NCBI RefSeq assembly: GCF_012676905.1
Contig: NZ_CP051428.1
Coordinates: 4,116,001 to 4,180,000 of the forward strand
DNA length: 64,000 bases
Direction of reading: 5' to 3'
Origin: Paenibacillus albicereus
Lineage (GTDB): Bacteria > Bacillota > Bacilli > Paenibacillales > Paenibacillaceae
Position 1 is the stretch's first letter. Every line of letters begins with the position of its first letter. The translations under genes were made by a program, and so were the position numbers. Positions 16,161 through 23,947 of this stretch are shown here, piece by piece. The notes below the pieces were generated by a model, which searched no databases, was not told the origin of the DNA, and was given only the letters and a program-made list of their open reading frames with translations.

Positions 16161-17714
16161 CTATCCTTCCAGCTTGCCTTTCGCCGCAGACGAAGCGGCG
16201 GCCGCAGCGGCCGGAACCGGCTGCACGACGGCTTCCTGCGGAGACGTCTTGCGAATGAAGAACGCCAGCGCCAGCGCCGCGACGGAAATCCAAGCGGCCA
16301 GCAGGAAGGCCGAATTGATGCCGTGGATGTACGCCTCCTGGGTGATATGCGCGACCGCCGCCTGGTTGGCCGCGTCGCTCGGGTCGATGCCCGCCTCGCG
16401 GATCATGTCCGCTCCCTGCTGCTTGGCCTGGCTGCTCATGATCGATACGAGCAGCGCCGTGCCGAGCGCGCCGCCGACGGTGCGCAGCGTGTTGGACATC
16501 GCCGTGCCGTGGGCGAGCAGCTCGCGCGGCAGCTGGTTGAGCCCTGCCGTCATGATCGGCATCATGAGCAGCGACATGCCGAACATCCGAGCCGTGTACA
16601 GCAGGATCAGCGCTTGATAGGACGTCGAGTCCGTGAGCCGGCTGAACTCGAACGTCGTGACGACCGTGATAATGAGGCCCGCGACGGCGAGCCAGCGGGC
16701 GCCGACGCGGTCGAAGATCATGCCCGTGATCGGGCTCATGATGCCCATGAGGATCGCGCCCGGCAGCAGCAGCAGCCCGGCCTTGATCGGCGTGAAGCCG
16801 AGGATGTTCTGCAGGTAGAGCGGCAGCAGGATCATTGCGCCGAACATCGACATCGTGACGAGGATGTTGATGACTGTCGTCAGGGCGTACATGTTGAATT
16901 TGAAAACGCGGAACTCCAGGATCGGCGTCTTGATCGACAGCTGGCGCACGACGAGCAGGATGAGGCTGACAGCGCCGATCGCCAGCATGGCCAGCACGAG
17001 CGTGCTGTCCCAACCCTTGGTGCCGGCTTCGCTGAAGCCGTACAGCAGGCCGCCGAATCCGAGCGTGGACAGCACGACGCCCAGGTAATCGAGCTTCACC
17101 TCGCGGCGCGGCAGCACGTTTTTCATCGTGAAGGCTCCAAGCAGCAGCGAGGCGATGGCGATGGGCAGCACGATGTAGAACAGCACCTGCCAGTCGTAAT
17201 GCTGCACGACCCAGCCCGACAGCGTCGGTCCGACAGCCGGCGCGAAAATCATCGCGATGCCCATGAGGCCCATCGCCTGACCGCGCTTCTCCACCGGGAA
17301 GATCGTCAGGAAGATGACGTTCATGAGCGGCATGAGCACGCCCGCTCCGGCGGCCTGGACGATCCGGCCGGCCATCAGGACGGGAAACTGCCCGGAGAGA
17401 GCGCAGATGACGGTGCCGATGGAGAATAGGATCATGGAAACGAGAAACAGCAGGCGCGTCGTGAAGCGCCCGACGAGATAAGCGCTGAGCGGCACGAGGA
17501 TGCCGTTGACGAGCATGAAACCCGTCGTCAGCCATTGGGCCGTGCTCGGCTCGATCGACAGATCGGCCGAGATCGTCGGCAGCGCGACGTTGATGAGCGT
17601 CTGGTTGAGGAGCGAGACGAAGGCTCCGATGATGAGCGCGGCGACGATCGGCCCTTTGCGGACGGTAGCCGCGGCGGCGCTTGGGGCGCCGGCAGCCGGC
17701 ATGGACTTGCTCAA
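16161..17714 (-). CDS. DHA2 family MFS multidrug exporter (EmrB/QacA type)
   Basis: About 517 residues with some 14 hydrophobic helices. Motifs of the drug:H+ antiporter-2 family: LLNQTLINVALPTISADL in helix 1, QWLTTGFMLVNGILVPLSAY in helix 2, AGAGVLMPLMNV, and MGLMGIAMIFAPAVGPTLSG (motif C). Start TTG 17714 is preferred because AGAGGGG lies seven bases upstream; ATG 17702 is the next choice. The promoter at 17757-17785 holds an ACTT-TAG-AAGT palindrome, so a repressor is likely, but no regulator gene is adjacent. Confidence 0.93.
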   Translation of the reverse strand: MSKSMPAAGAPSAAAATVRKGPIVAALIIGAFVSLLNQTLINVALPTISADLSIEPSTAQWLTTGFMLVNGILVPLSAYLVGRFTTRLLFLVSMILFSIGTVICALSGQFPVLMAGRIVQAAGAGVLMPLMNVIFLTIFPVEKRGQAMGLMGIAMIFAPAVGPTLSGWVVQHYDWQVLFYIVLPIAIASLLLGAFTMKNVLPRREVKLDYLGVVLSTLGFGGLLYGFSEAGTKGWDSTLVLAMLAIGAVSLILLVVRQLSIKTPILEFRVFKFNMYALTTVINILVTMSMFGAMILLPLYLQNILGFTPIKAGLLLLPGAILMGIMSPITGMIFDRVGARWLAVAGLIITVVTTFEFSRLTDSTSYQALILLYTARMFGMSLLMMPIMTAGLNQLPRELLAHGTAMSNTLRTVGGALGTALLVSIMSSQAKQQGADMIREAGIDPSDAANQAAVAHITQEAYIHGINSAFLLAAWISVAALALAFFIRKTSPQEAVVQPVPAAAAAASSAAKGKLEG

Positions 17715-17756
17715 GGACAATCCCCTCTTTCCTTCTCATGTTCTTGACAGAAGTAT

Positions 17757-17785
17757 ATCTTACTTCTAAAGTATAAGTCAGTCAA
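17757..17785 (-). promoter_or_regulatory. promoter with internal operator-like palindrome for the MFS exporter
   Basis: Minus strand TTGACT, 17 bases, TAAGAT. Within the spacer TACTT-CTA-AAGTA (17761-17773) forms a 5-bp-arm palindrome where a MarR- or TetR-type repressor would block polymerase. Confidence 0.55.
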
Positions 17786-17830
17786 TGACCGTTTTTCAGG
17801 GGATTCTGTCTGTTGAAGACGCCGCGAAAA

Positions 17831-17877
17831 AACGCAAAGCGGGACGAAGCGGAAAGGTTCTCCGCTTCGTCCCGCTT
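17831..17877 (-). terminator. terminator of the YflT-type gene
   Basis: 17-bp stem AAGCGGGACGAAGCGGA / TCCGCTTCGTCCCGCTT, 7-base loop, then GCTTTGCGTTTTTT on the minus strand. Confidence 0.85.
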
Positions 17878-17890
17878 ATAAGCTGCTGCC

Positions 17891-18430
17891 TTAAAGAATC
17901 TTGACCGCTCCGTTCGCCCGGAGCAGCGTCTCGGCTTCGCCGAGGGCGGCATCCGTCGGGCCGTCGGCCACGTAGCGCCCATCCGCATCGTCGTCGCGGT
18001 CCGCGATGATGACGATGCGTCCTTCGGAGACGGCGTCGCGGCAAGCTTCCGCTTCGCTTTCGCCGAGGCCGAAATCCTTGAAGATGTTTTCGAACGGGGT
18101 ATCGCCGTCGTCGATGAGGCCGCCGGCGACAGCGGGGTAGGCGCCTCCCAGATACGGGGCGACGCCCGTGCCGGACAGCGTGCCGCCGCCGAGCGGGGCT
18201 GCGCCTACGACGAACGCTCCCGGCACGCCGGGCCCTTCGCCGCCGCGTGCATCCCGAATCTCCTGCAGCTCGTCGGCATGCACGTCCGTATCCGCTTCGA
18301 CGAACCTCACCGCGTCGCGGTCGCGTCCGACGACCTTGATCTCGTCCGCGGCATAGCCGCCGTCGCGCAGCGCCTGCACGGCCTTGACCGCCTGCTCCTG
18401 ATTGTCGAAAATCCCGATGGTTCTGCTCAT
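17891..18430 (-). CDS. general stress protein, YflT-type domain
   Basis: 179 residues from ATG 18430, behind AAAAGGAGGAG. N-terminal domain (SRTIGIFDNQEQAVKAVQAL, DGGYAADEIKVVGRD) matches the heat-induced YflT domain found in general stress proteins. A Gly/Ala-rich central stretch follows, then FENIFKDFGLGESEAEAC and a second small half-domain with IVIIADRDDDADG. Mechanism unknown. Lies behind the 51-residue membrane protein gene, and both can be read from the sigma-B-like promoter at 18717-18741. Confidence 0.8.
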   Translation of the reverse strand: MSRTIGIFDNQEQAVKAVQALRDGGYAADEIKVVGRDRDAVRFVEADTDVHADELQEIRDARGGEGPGVPGAFVVGAAPLGGGTLSGTGVAPYLGGAYPAVAGGLIDDGDTPFENIFKDFGLGESEAEACRDAVSEGRIVIIADRDDDADGRYVADGPTDAALGEAETLLRANGAVKIL

Positions 18431-18518
18431 TTCGATCTCCTCCTTTTGCAAGCTAGACTGCCCTTCGCACCGTTCCTTCATCCTCGAGCGGCGTCAGCTC
18501 CAGAGCTGGATGCCGGCG

Positions 18519-18674
18519 CTAGAACATGGGGATGATATATTTGATGAGGAAGTACAGGGCGCCGAAGAAGATGATGATGTATGCGGCGTATTTAATGAAC
18601 GTAGATGCGACCAGGCTGGAGTCCGATTTGTGCTCTACATGTCTTTCCTCGACTTGCACGTTCCGATTGTCCAT
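18519..18674 (-). CDS. 51-residue single-pass membrane protein
   Basis: Start ATG 18674 stands eight bases after AAAGGAGG, stop TAG at 18519. A polar N-terminus (MDNRNVQVEERHVEHKSD) is followed by one hydrophobic helix (YAAYIIIFFGALYFLIKYII) and the end PMF. This gives an N-in or N-out small membrane protein of unknown role. A sigma-B-like promoter lies 43 bases upstream. The YflT-type gene follows on the same strand after 88 bases. The ideal RBS, the clean membrane helix and the promoter make it a real gene although short. Confidence 0.8.
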   Translation of the reverse strand: MDNRNVQVEERHVEHKSDSSLVASTFIKYAAYIIIFFGALYFLIKYIIPMF

Positions 18675-18716
18675 GGATGAGGACCTCCTTTGGTTTGGCT
18701 CTGCTTATTGCTGTAT

Positions 18717-18741
18717 TAACCCCGCCGCGCGGAACAAAAAC
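18717..18741 (-). promoter_or_regulatory. sigma-B-like promoter of the 51-aa protein / YflT-type operon
   Basis: Minus strand GTTTTT, 13 bases, GGGTTA, followed by ATACAGC. The downstream string GGGTTAATACAGC is identical to that at 27667-27679 in front of the DUF1328 gene. Confidence 0.6.
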
Positions 18742-18784
18742 CGCTGTTCCCGCAAAAAAAGGACGATTTTCCCAAGGATATCCC

Positions 18785-18810
18785 GTTTCATTCCTCCGAG
18801 AATCGGTTAT
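18785..18810 (+). promoter_or_regulatory. sigma-B-like autoregulatory promoter of rsbV-rsbW-sigB
   Basis: GTTTCA, 14 bases, GGTTAT, 67 bases before the rsbV ATG. In Bacillus subtilis the sigB operon is autoregulated from a sigma-B promoter at the equivalent place. Confidence 0.6.
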
Positions 18811-18876
18811 TATCTTGCTATGAGCTTTATCTATAAAGAAGAAGACCTTATCACTCATGAACCAGGAGAGGGATCT

Positions 18877-19197
18877 ATGAACCAGAATGAGAAGTTTCAA
18901 CTACGCACCGAGACTCAGGAAGGCCGTTGCATCGTCTACCTGAGCGGAGAGCTCGATCTCGACTCCGCGTCCCAGCTGCGCGCCGCGATGGCGCCCCTTA
19001 TGGAGCTGACGGACCGCGAGTTGATCCTGAACCTGCGCGACCTCAAATATATCGACAGCACCGGAATCGGCATTTTCGTTTCCGTCCTGAAAGCCCGTCA
19101 CGCGAAAAATGCCCCCTTCGAAGTCGAGGCCATCCCGCCCGGCATCCGCAAGCTGTTCGACATGACCGGAATCACCTCCTTCCTTACCAAATCCTGA
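18877..19197 (+). CDS. rsbV: anti-sigma-B factor antagonist (STAS domain)
   Basis: 106 residues from ATG 18877, with AGGAGAGG upstream. A single STAS domain: CIVYLSGELDLDSASQLRAA, then LILNLRDLKYIDSTGIGIF with the Ser of DSTGIG as the phosphorylation site, and FDMTGITSFL at the end. Unphosphorylated RsbV binds RsbW and frees sigma-B; RsbW phosphorylates and inactivates it. First gene of a three-gene operon. A receiver-PP2C phosphatase at 25555-26709 is a candidate to dephosphorylate it. SpoIIAA is the alternative name to exclude, but the following sigma factor is of SigB type. Confidence 0.9.
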   Translation: MNQNEKFQLRTETQEGRCIVYLSGELDLDSASQLRAAMAPLMELTDRELILNLRDLKYIDSTGIGIFVSVLKARHAKNAPFEVEAIPPGIRKLFDMTGITSFLTKS

Positions 19198-19230
19198 AGC
19201 CTCCGGCGCCCAGAAAGGACCGAATCAACC

Positions 19231-19689
19231 ATGACTGCTGAAGAACGAATCACGCTGCGCCTGCCGGCCAAATCCGACTATCTGGACCTGATCCGGCTGA
19301 CGCTTTACGGAGTCGCCACGAAGGTCGGCTTTACGTACGAGGAGATCGAGGACATGAAAGTCGCCGTATCGGAGGCGTGCAACAATGCTGTGCTGTACGC
19401 CTATGCGGGGCGCGCCGACAGCGAGCCGGCCGGCGAGATGGAAGTAAGCTTCGTACGCGCCGGCGATGCGCTGTCGATCGTCGTCCGGGACGAAGGGGAC
19501 AGCTTCGACGCCGCGTCCGTGGCCCAAAAGGCCGAGCCGCTCCACGGCAAGTCCATTCATGACATTCAAGCGGGAGGTCTCGGCCTTTACCTGATGCAAG
19601 CTCTTATGGACGAAGTCGAAGTGCGGAGCGAAAAAGGGACGGAGGTCGTGCTTACCAAACGTCTGGTAAAAAGTGGGGAGATGGCATGA
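19231..19689 (+). CDS. rsbW: anti-sigma-B factor, serine-protein kinase
   Basis: 152 residues, AAAGGA upstream. GHKL ATPase of the RsbW/SpoIIAB class: N-box VSEACNNAVLYAYAG, G1-like VVRDEGDSFD, and G2-like AGGLGLYLMQALMDEVEV. It sequesters sigma-B and phosphorylates RsbV. The start lies 33 bases after rsbV; its stop overlaps the sigB start by four bases (ATGA), so anti-sigma and sigma are translationally coupled. Confidence 0.92.
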   Translation: MTAEERITLRLPAKSDYLDLIRLTLYGVATKVGFTYEEIEDMKVAVSEACNNAVLYAYAGRADSEPAGEMEVSFVRAGDALSIVVRDEGDSFDAASVAQKAEPLHGKSIHDIQAGGLGLYLMQALMDEVEVRSEKGTEVVLTKRLVKSGEMA

Positions 19690-20468
19690 GCATGCAACCG
19701 GCCAGCCCTTCTCCGCAGGCAGGAACAGCCCTGATTCTGGAGTATCAGAACAATCCGAACAACGATCTTGCGACGCAGCTCATCCTGCATTACGAGCCGA
19801 TGGTCAAGATGGCGGCCGGCAAGATCGCCCGCAACCGCCCCGATCTGTACGAGGATCTGTATCAGGTCGGCCAGATGGCGCTGCTGCGGCTGTTCGCCCA
19901 GTTCGACGCCTCGATGGGCGTGCAGTTCGAGCCGTACGCGATGAAGAGCATCATCGGCCATATGAAGAACTACCTGCGGGACAAATCCTGGTACATCCAG
20001 GTTCCGCGGCGCATCAAGGAAAAAGGCATCGCGGTGCAGCAAGCGATCGACGAGCTGACCGTGCAGCTGGAGCGTTCCCCCCGGATGGAGGAGATCGCCG
20101 AGCGCATGGACCTTACCGTCGAGGAGACGCTGGAAATTCTCGGCGGCCGGGACTTATATCATTATATCTCCCTCGACACCCCGATCTCGGAGGATGAGAG
20201 CACGACGACGCTCGGCGAGCTCATCGGCTCGCAGGCGGACGACTTCGACACCGTGGACAAGAAGATGGACCTGCAGACCGCGCTCGAGCAGCTCAAGCCC
20301 GAGGAGCAGCAGGTGCTGCAGCTCGCCTTCGAGGAAGGCATCCCGCAGAGATTGATCGCCGATCGGCTCGGCGTCTCGCAGATGAGCATCTCGCGCATCC
20401 AGCGCCGCGCCATCGAGAAGCTCAAGCGGCTGCTGTCCGAGGACGGGCAGCCGTACGACGAGGCGTGA
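19686..20468 (+). CDS. sigB: RNA polymerase sigma-B factor
   Basis: 260 residues. Sigma-70 family of the SigB/SigF/SigG group: region 2 (MVKMAAGKIARNRPDLYEDL, then QVGQMALLRLFAQFD), region 3 (DKSWYIQVPRRIKEKG, VQLERSPRMEEIAERM), and region 4 with HTH (IPQRLIADRLGVSQMSISRI). Directs the general stress regulon. Overlaps rsbW by ATGA and ends before a strong terminator. Local genes with similar promoters (YtxH, 51-aa protein, DUF1328, PPOX) are the likely neighbours in its regulon. Confidence 0.93.
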   Translation: MSMQPASPSPQAGTALILEYQNNPNNDLATQLILHYEPMVKMAAGKIARNRPDLYEDLYQVGQMALLRLFAQFDASMGVQFEPYAMKSIIGHMKNYLRDKSWYIQVPRRIKEKGIAVQQAIDELTVQLERSPRMEEIAERMDLTVEETLEILGGRDLYHYISLDTPISEDESTTTLGELIGSQADDFDTVDKKMDLQTALEQLKPEEQQVLQLAFEEGIPQRLIADRLGVSQMSISRIQRRAIEKLKRLLSEDGQPYDEA

Positions 20469-20484
20469 CGTCCTGACGGCAAAA

Positions 20485-20517
20485 GGCCGCATCCGGCACT
20501 TCGGATGCGGCTTTTTT
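20485..20517 (+). terminator. terminator of the sigB operon
   Basis: GCCGCATCCG / CGGATGCGGC stem, 6-base loop, then six T. Confidence 0.92.
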
Positions 20518-20541
20518 GGCGCTGTCACAGGCGCCGCGCTT

Positions 20542-20652
20542 GCGACGCAGGACGCCCTGGCTCGGCGACGCAGGACGCCCTGGCTTGGCGACGCAGGACG
20601 CCCTGGCTTGGCGACGCAGGACGCCCTGGCTCGGCGACGCAGGACGCCCTGG
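20542..20652. repeat. 23-bp tandem repeat, five copies
   Basis: Unit GCGACGCAGGACGCCCTGGC plus three bases, starting at 20542, 20565, 20588, 20611 and 20634 (last copy 19 bases). Copies differ only at one C/T position near the end. Sits between the sigB terminator and the corA promoter. A minisatellite; copy number probably varies between strains. Confidence 0.95.
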
Positions 20653-20678
20653 CCGCCGTCTTGCGGTACCGGAGCCGG

Positions 20679-20708
20679 TTGTTAAGCGCAGCCGCTTCGG
20701 GGTATGAT
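20679..20708 (+). promoter_or_regulatory. promoter of the CorA-like gene, sigma-A with possible sigma-B overlap
   Basis: TTGTTA, 18 bases, TATGAT. The same stretch also reads GTTAAG, 13 bases, GGGTAT, a fair sigma-B pattern. Confidence 0.5.
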
Positions 20709-20747
20709 GGAAAGATCGACGCCACGCGCGGGAGGAGGACGAAGCCG

Positions 20748-21983
20748 ATGATTCATCGCCAGCTGAACTACAAGGCCGGATGGGAATGGCATGTCATCCA
20801 GGACGACGTCCGCTCCCGCTCCGTCCTCCCGGACGAGGAGGCGCACCCTGTCCTGTCGCGCGCGGCAAGCGGCGGGCGCCGCCCATCCGATCCGGCGAAG
20901 GGGCAGGCCGCATGGCTGGCTGTGCGGATCGCCGAGCAGCGGGACGAGCAGCTCCGGGCGCTCGTCGCCGAGCTGCCCTTCTGCTCTCCGTGGCTTCGCG
21001 AGACGGAGGGCCGCCGCCGCAACGAGGTGCATTTCAGCCTGGACGAGCGGCAGCAGCCGCTGCTGTCCGGCACCCTCATGGTTCAGGCCGACGCGCGCAG
21101 GACGGAGCTGCAGCCGCTGCATTACTGGCTGTGCGGCTCCCGGCTCGTCACCTGGCATGAGGACCCTTGCTTGCCGCTGAAGCTGCAGGCCGGATCCTGG
21201 TCCGAATGGATGGAAGGCAGCCCGGGCGCGCGCGAGGCGTTCCTCGTGCTGCTCGGCGCGCTGCTGGAGGTGTTCCATGGCGGCCTCGACGAGTACGAGA
21301 GCCGGCTCACGGAGCTGGAGCGAGCGGTGCATAGCCGCAACCGCACCGCCCTGCTGCCCGTCATTTTCGAGCGCCGCCACGAGCTGCTGCACTGGACGCA
21401 CCTGTTCCTGCCGATCCGCGAGGTGCAGGATTCCTTCAAGGAAGCCTACGTGGACACCGTGCTCGAGACGCCGGAGTTCCAGCGCCTCGGCTACAAGCTC
21501 GAACGCATCGACTCCCTGCTGACCCGCTACACGTCGGAGATCGACACGCTCATCGCCATGGACGACGCCATCGCCAGCTTTCGCGGCAACGACATCATGA
21601 AGACGCTGACGATCTTTACCGCGCTGTTCGTGCCGCCGACGATCGCCGGCACGCTGTGGGGCGTGAACTTCCGCTATCTGCCGGGCATCGACAGCCGCTG
21701 GGGCTTTCCGATCCTGTGCGCCTCCGTCGTGCTGTTCGCCGCCGCCCTGTACGCCTGGCTCTGGTCCAAAGGCTGGACGGGCGACCTGCTGACCGATCGC
21801 GCCGAATCGCGCAAGCGCAGCCGGAGGCGCGAGAGCCAGGCCGCCCCGCAGTCCGCCGCAGCGGCGCCGATGCGCTCGCGGCCGGCCAAGGCCAAGCGTC
21901 CGCCGGCAGCCGCCGTCGGCAGCCGCAGCCGGCGGCCATATCCCGGCCAAGACGGCGGCTCTGCGGAGCCGCCGCCATCCTGA
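20748..21983 (+). CDS. CorA-family divalent metal ion transporter, GVN variant
   Basis: 411 residues from ATG 20748 after GGAGGAGG. Large soluble N-terminal domain, then the CorA stalk (YKLERIDSLLTRYTSEIDTL) and two membrane helices near residues 285-345 (IMKTLTIFTALFVPPTIAGT; FPILCASVVLFAAALYAWLW). The loop after helix 1 reads WGVNFRYLPG, so the usual GMN selectivity motif is GVN. GMN is typical of Mg2+ channels; variants such as GIN in ZntB go with other ions, so Mg2+ is not certain. A 60-residue basic tail rich in Arg, Ala and Pro follows the last helix. Single gene. Confidence 0.85.
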   Translation: MIHRQLNYKAGWEWHVIQDDVRSRSVLPDEEAHPVLSRAASGGRRPSDPAKGQAAWLAVRIAEQRDEQLRALVAELPFCSPWLRETEGRRRNEVHFSLDERQQPLLSGTLMVQADARRTELQPLHYWLCGSRLVTWHEDPCLPLKLQAGSWSEWMEGSPGAREAFLVLLGALLEVFHGGLDEYESRLTELERAVHSRNRTALLPVIFERRHELLHWTHLFLPIREVQDSFKEAYVDTVLETPEFQRLGYKLERIDSLLTRYTSEIDTLIAMDDAIASFRGNDIMKTLTIFTALFVPPTIAGTLWGVNFRYLPGIDSRWGFPILCASVVLFAAALYAWLWSKGWTGDLLTDRAESRKRSRRRESQAAPQSAAAAPMRSRPAKAKRPPAAAVGSRSRRPYPGQDGGSAEPPPS

Positions 21984-22010
21984 CTGCATCGGATCTCCAC
22001 TCCCCTTCAT

Positions 22011-22053
22011 GCCGACGATCGCGAGAGGTTCCCTCCCGCGCGTCGGCTGTTTT
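22011..22053 (+). terminator. terminator of the CorA-like gene
   Basis: GCCGACGA-CGCG pairs with CGCG-GTCGGC, followed by TGTTTTC. Confidence 0.65.
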
Positions 22054-22102
22054 CATTCATGCCGGTTCCGCCGAAGGTTTTTTAAAAAAAGTGCCCTCGC
22101 GT

Positions 22103-22128
22103 TGAACGATTCGGCTCCCTCCGACGAC
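22103..22128 (+). promoter_or_regulatory. ECF (sigma-Y-like) promoter of the ABC/sigY operon
   Basis: TGAACG, 16 bases, CGAC, ending 35 bases before the first start codon. From memory the Bacillus subtilis sigma-Y promoter is close to TGAACG-N16-CGTC. The AAC core in -35 and CG in -10 are general ECF features. Implies autoregulation by the sigma factor encoded in the same operon. Confidence 0.6.
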
Positions 22129-22163
22129 TTATAGGCAGAATAAAGACAGGGGGCGATGCAAAC

Positions 22164-23027
22164 ATGATCCGGTTCGACAACGTGACGAAACGATTCGGAG
22201 AAAAGACGGCGCTGCAAGGATTCAGCGCGCAGATCGAGCCCGGTTCGATCACCGGCTTGATCGGGCCGAACGGCGCCGGCAAGACGACGCTCATCCGGCT
22301 GCTGAATGGCTTGCTGCTGCCGGACGAAGGCTCGATTTCCGTGGACGGGCTCACTCCGCTGCAGGATGGAGACGAAGTGAGGCGGCGCTGCGGCACGCTG
22401 ACGGAGCAGCCGGGGCTCTACGAGGACATGACGGGAAGGGCGAATCTGCGCTTCTACGCGGACCTGTACGGCATCCCGGCGGACAAGCGCATCGAGGAGC
22501 TGGCCGACGTGCTGTCTCTGCATGCCTTTCTCGATCGGGCGACCGGAACGTACAGCACCGGCATGAAAAAAAGGCTCGGCCTTGCGCGCGCGATGCTGCA
22601 TCGCCCGTCGACGCTGTTGCTCGACGAGCCGACGAACGGACTCGATCCCGACGGCACGCGGGACGTGCTCCGCTACCTGCGGCGCCTGAACGAGCAGGAA
22701 GGCGTGACCGTGCTCATCTGCTCCCATGTGCTGGCCCAGCTTGAAACCGTCTGCAGCCGGTACATCTTTCTCGAGCAGGGGGTCAAGAAAGCCGAAGGCA
22801 CGCTGGATCAGCTGCGCTCCCGCTACATCCGCAGCCTGCGGGTGGAGCTGCGTGCGGACGGCTGGCAGGGCCGGGACGGCCGCTTCGTCGTCGAGGCGCC
22901 ATCCTATGACGAGCTGCCGGCGCTCATCGCCCGCGCCGCTGCGGAAAGCCGGCTGTACGAGGCGCGCATCCTGAACGACGATCTCGAGTCGGTCTATTTC
23001 CAGATCCGAAAGGAGGAGGTACGATGA
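22164..23027 (+). CDS. ABC transporter ATP-binding protein of the sigY operon (YxlF-like)
   Basis: 287 residues, start after GGGGGC. Walker A GLIGPNGAGKTTLIRL, signature YSTGMKKRLGLARAM, Walker B TLLLDEPTNGLDPDG, switch His in LICSHVLAQLE. Of the DRA/ABC-2 exporter group. The B. subtilis sigY operon also holds an ABC ATPase (yxlF) and permease (yxlG), there placed last instead of first. Its stop overlaps the permease start. Substrate unknown. Confidence 0.88.
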   Translation: MIRFDNVTKRFGEKTALQGFSAQIEPGSITGLIGPNGAGKTTLIRLLNGLLLPDEGSISVDGLTPLQDGDEVRRRCGTLTEQPGLYEDMTGRANLRFYADLYGIPADKRIEELADVLSLHAFLDRATGTYSTGMKKRLGLARAMLHRPSTLLLDEPTNGLDPDGTRDVLRYLRRLNEQEGVTVLICSHVLAQLETVCSRYIFLEQGVKKAEGTLDQLRSRYIRSLRVELRADGWQGRDGRFVVEAPSYDELPALIARAAAESRLYEARILNDDLESVYFQIRKEEVR

Positions 23028-23905
23028 ACAGAACGGACCATGCTTCGCGCCGCAGCCGCACAGGACCGACATGGGCGATCGCCCTCAAGGACATGCGCGC
23101 GCTCAAGGCGAGCCTGCAGCTGTGGCTGCCGATGCTCATCGTGCCGCTGATGTTCGGCGGCATCCTGCCGGCGGTCTTCGTCCTGCTCGTCCGCTTCTAC
23201 GTCCTCCCCGCCGGTCCCGAGGGGCTGGAGCGGATGGGCGACATGGGCTTCGTGCTGGAGCTCATGCGTACGTCCGCCCCTCCCGCTCTTCAAGCGGAGC
23301 TCGCGACGCTGCCGGGCGACATCGAGCGGGTGCTTTATTTCGGCCTGACCTACCTGCTCGCGCCGATGTTCCTCCTCATCCCCGTCATGGCCGCCAGCAT
23401 CATCACCGCCAACAGCTTCGCCGGGGAAAAGGAGCGCAAGACGCTGGAAGGGCTGCTGTACGCGCCGATCTCCATGAACCAGCTGCTGATCGGCAAGGCG
23501 CTGTCGGCCTTCCTGCCGGCCCTCGGCCTGACGCTCGGCAGCTTCGTCTTGTACGGGACGGTCGTCAACACGCTCGCCTACCCGATCTATGGACGGCTGA
23601 TCTTCCCGACGTGGAACTGGCTGCCGCTGATGGGGCTCGTCGTGCCGGCGCTGACGGCCGTCATCGTGCTGGCGACGATGATCGTATCCGCCAAGGTCAA
23701 GGGCTTCCAGGAAGCGTACCAGCTCGGAGGCATCCTCGTGCTGCCGGTGCTCGCCCTGACGGGAGGGCAAGCGACGGGACTGCTGCTGCTCGGCAGCGGA
23801 GCGATGCTGGTGATGGGGGCGGCTTTGGCGGCGATCGCCTGGCTGCTGCTGCGCTCGGCTCGCCGTCTGGCGAAGCGGCACCAATTTCTCGAGAAGCTCG
23901 GCTGA
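23024..23905 (+). CDS. ABC-2 type permease of the sigY operon (YxlG-like)
   Basis: 293 residues, start overlapping the ATPase stop. About six membrane helices, for example LQLWLPMLIVPLMFGGILPA and AVIVLATMIVSAKVKG, with an ABC-2 pattern NSFAGEKERKTLEGLLYAPI between them. This cytoplasmic coupling stretch is typical of ABC-2 permeases. Partner of the preceding ATPase. The next gene, the ECF sigma factor, follows in the same reading frame after the stop with no ordinary start codon for some 40 codons. Confidence 0.88.
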   Translation: MNRTDHASRRSRTGPTWAIALKDMRALKASLQLWLPMLIVPLMFGGILPAVFVLLVRFYVLPAGPEGLERMGDMGFVLELMRTSAPPALQAELATLPGDIERVLYFGLTYLLAPMFLLIPVMAASIITANSFAGEKERKTLEGLLYAPISMNQLLIGKALSAFLPALGLTLGSFVLYGTVVNTLAYPIYGRLIFPTWNWLPLMGLVVPALTAVIVLATMIVSAKVKGFQEAYQLGGILVLPVLALTGGQATGLLLLGSGAMLVMGAALAAIAWLLLRSARRLAKRHQFLEKLG

Positions 23906-23947
23906 CCGCGCTCGGCGCGGCGGCAACAAGGAAAGGAGGCGGGAGCC

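Noticed and set aside
20542-20652. CRISPR array
   Set aside because: The 23-bp units are directly adjacent with no unique spacers; a plain minisatellite.
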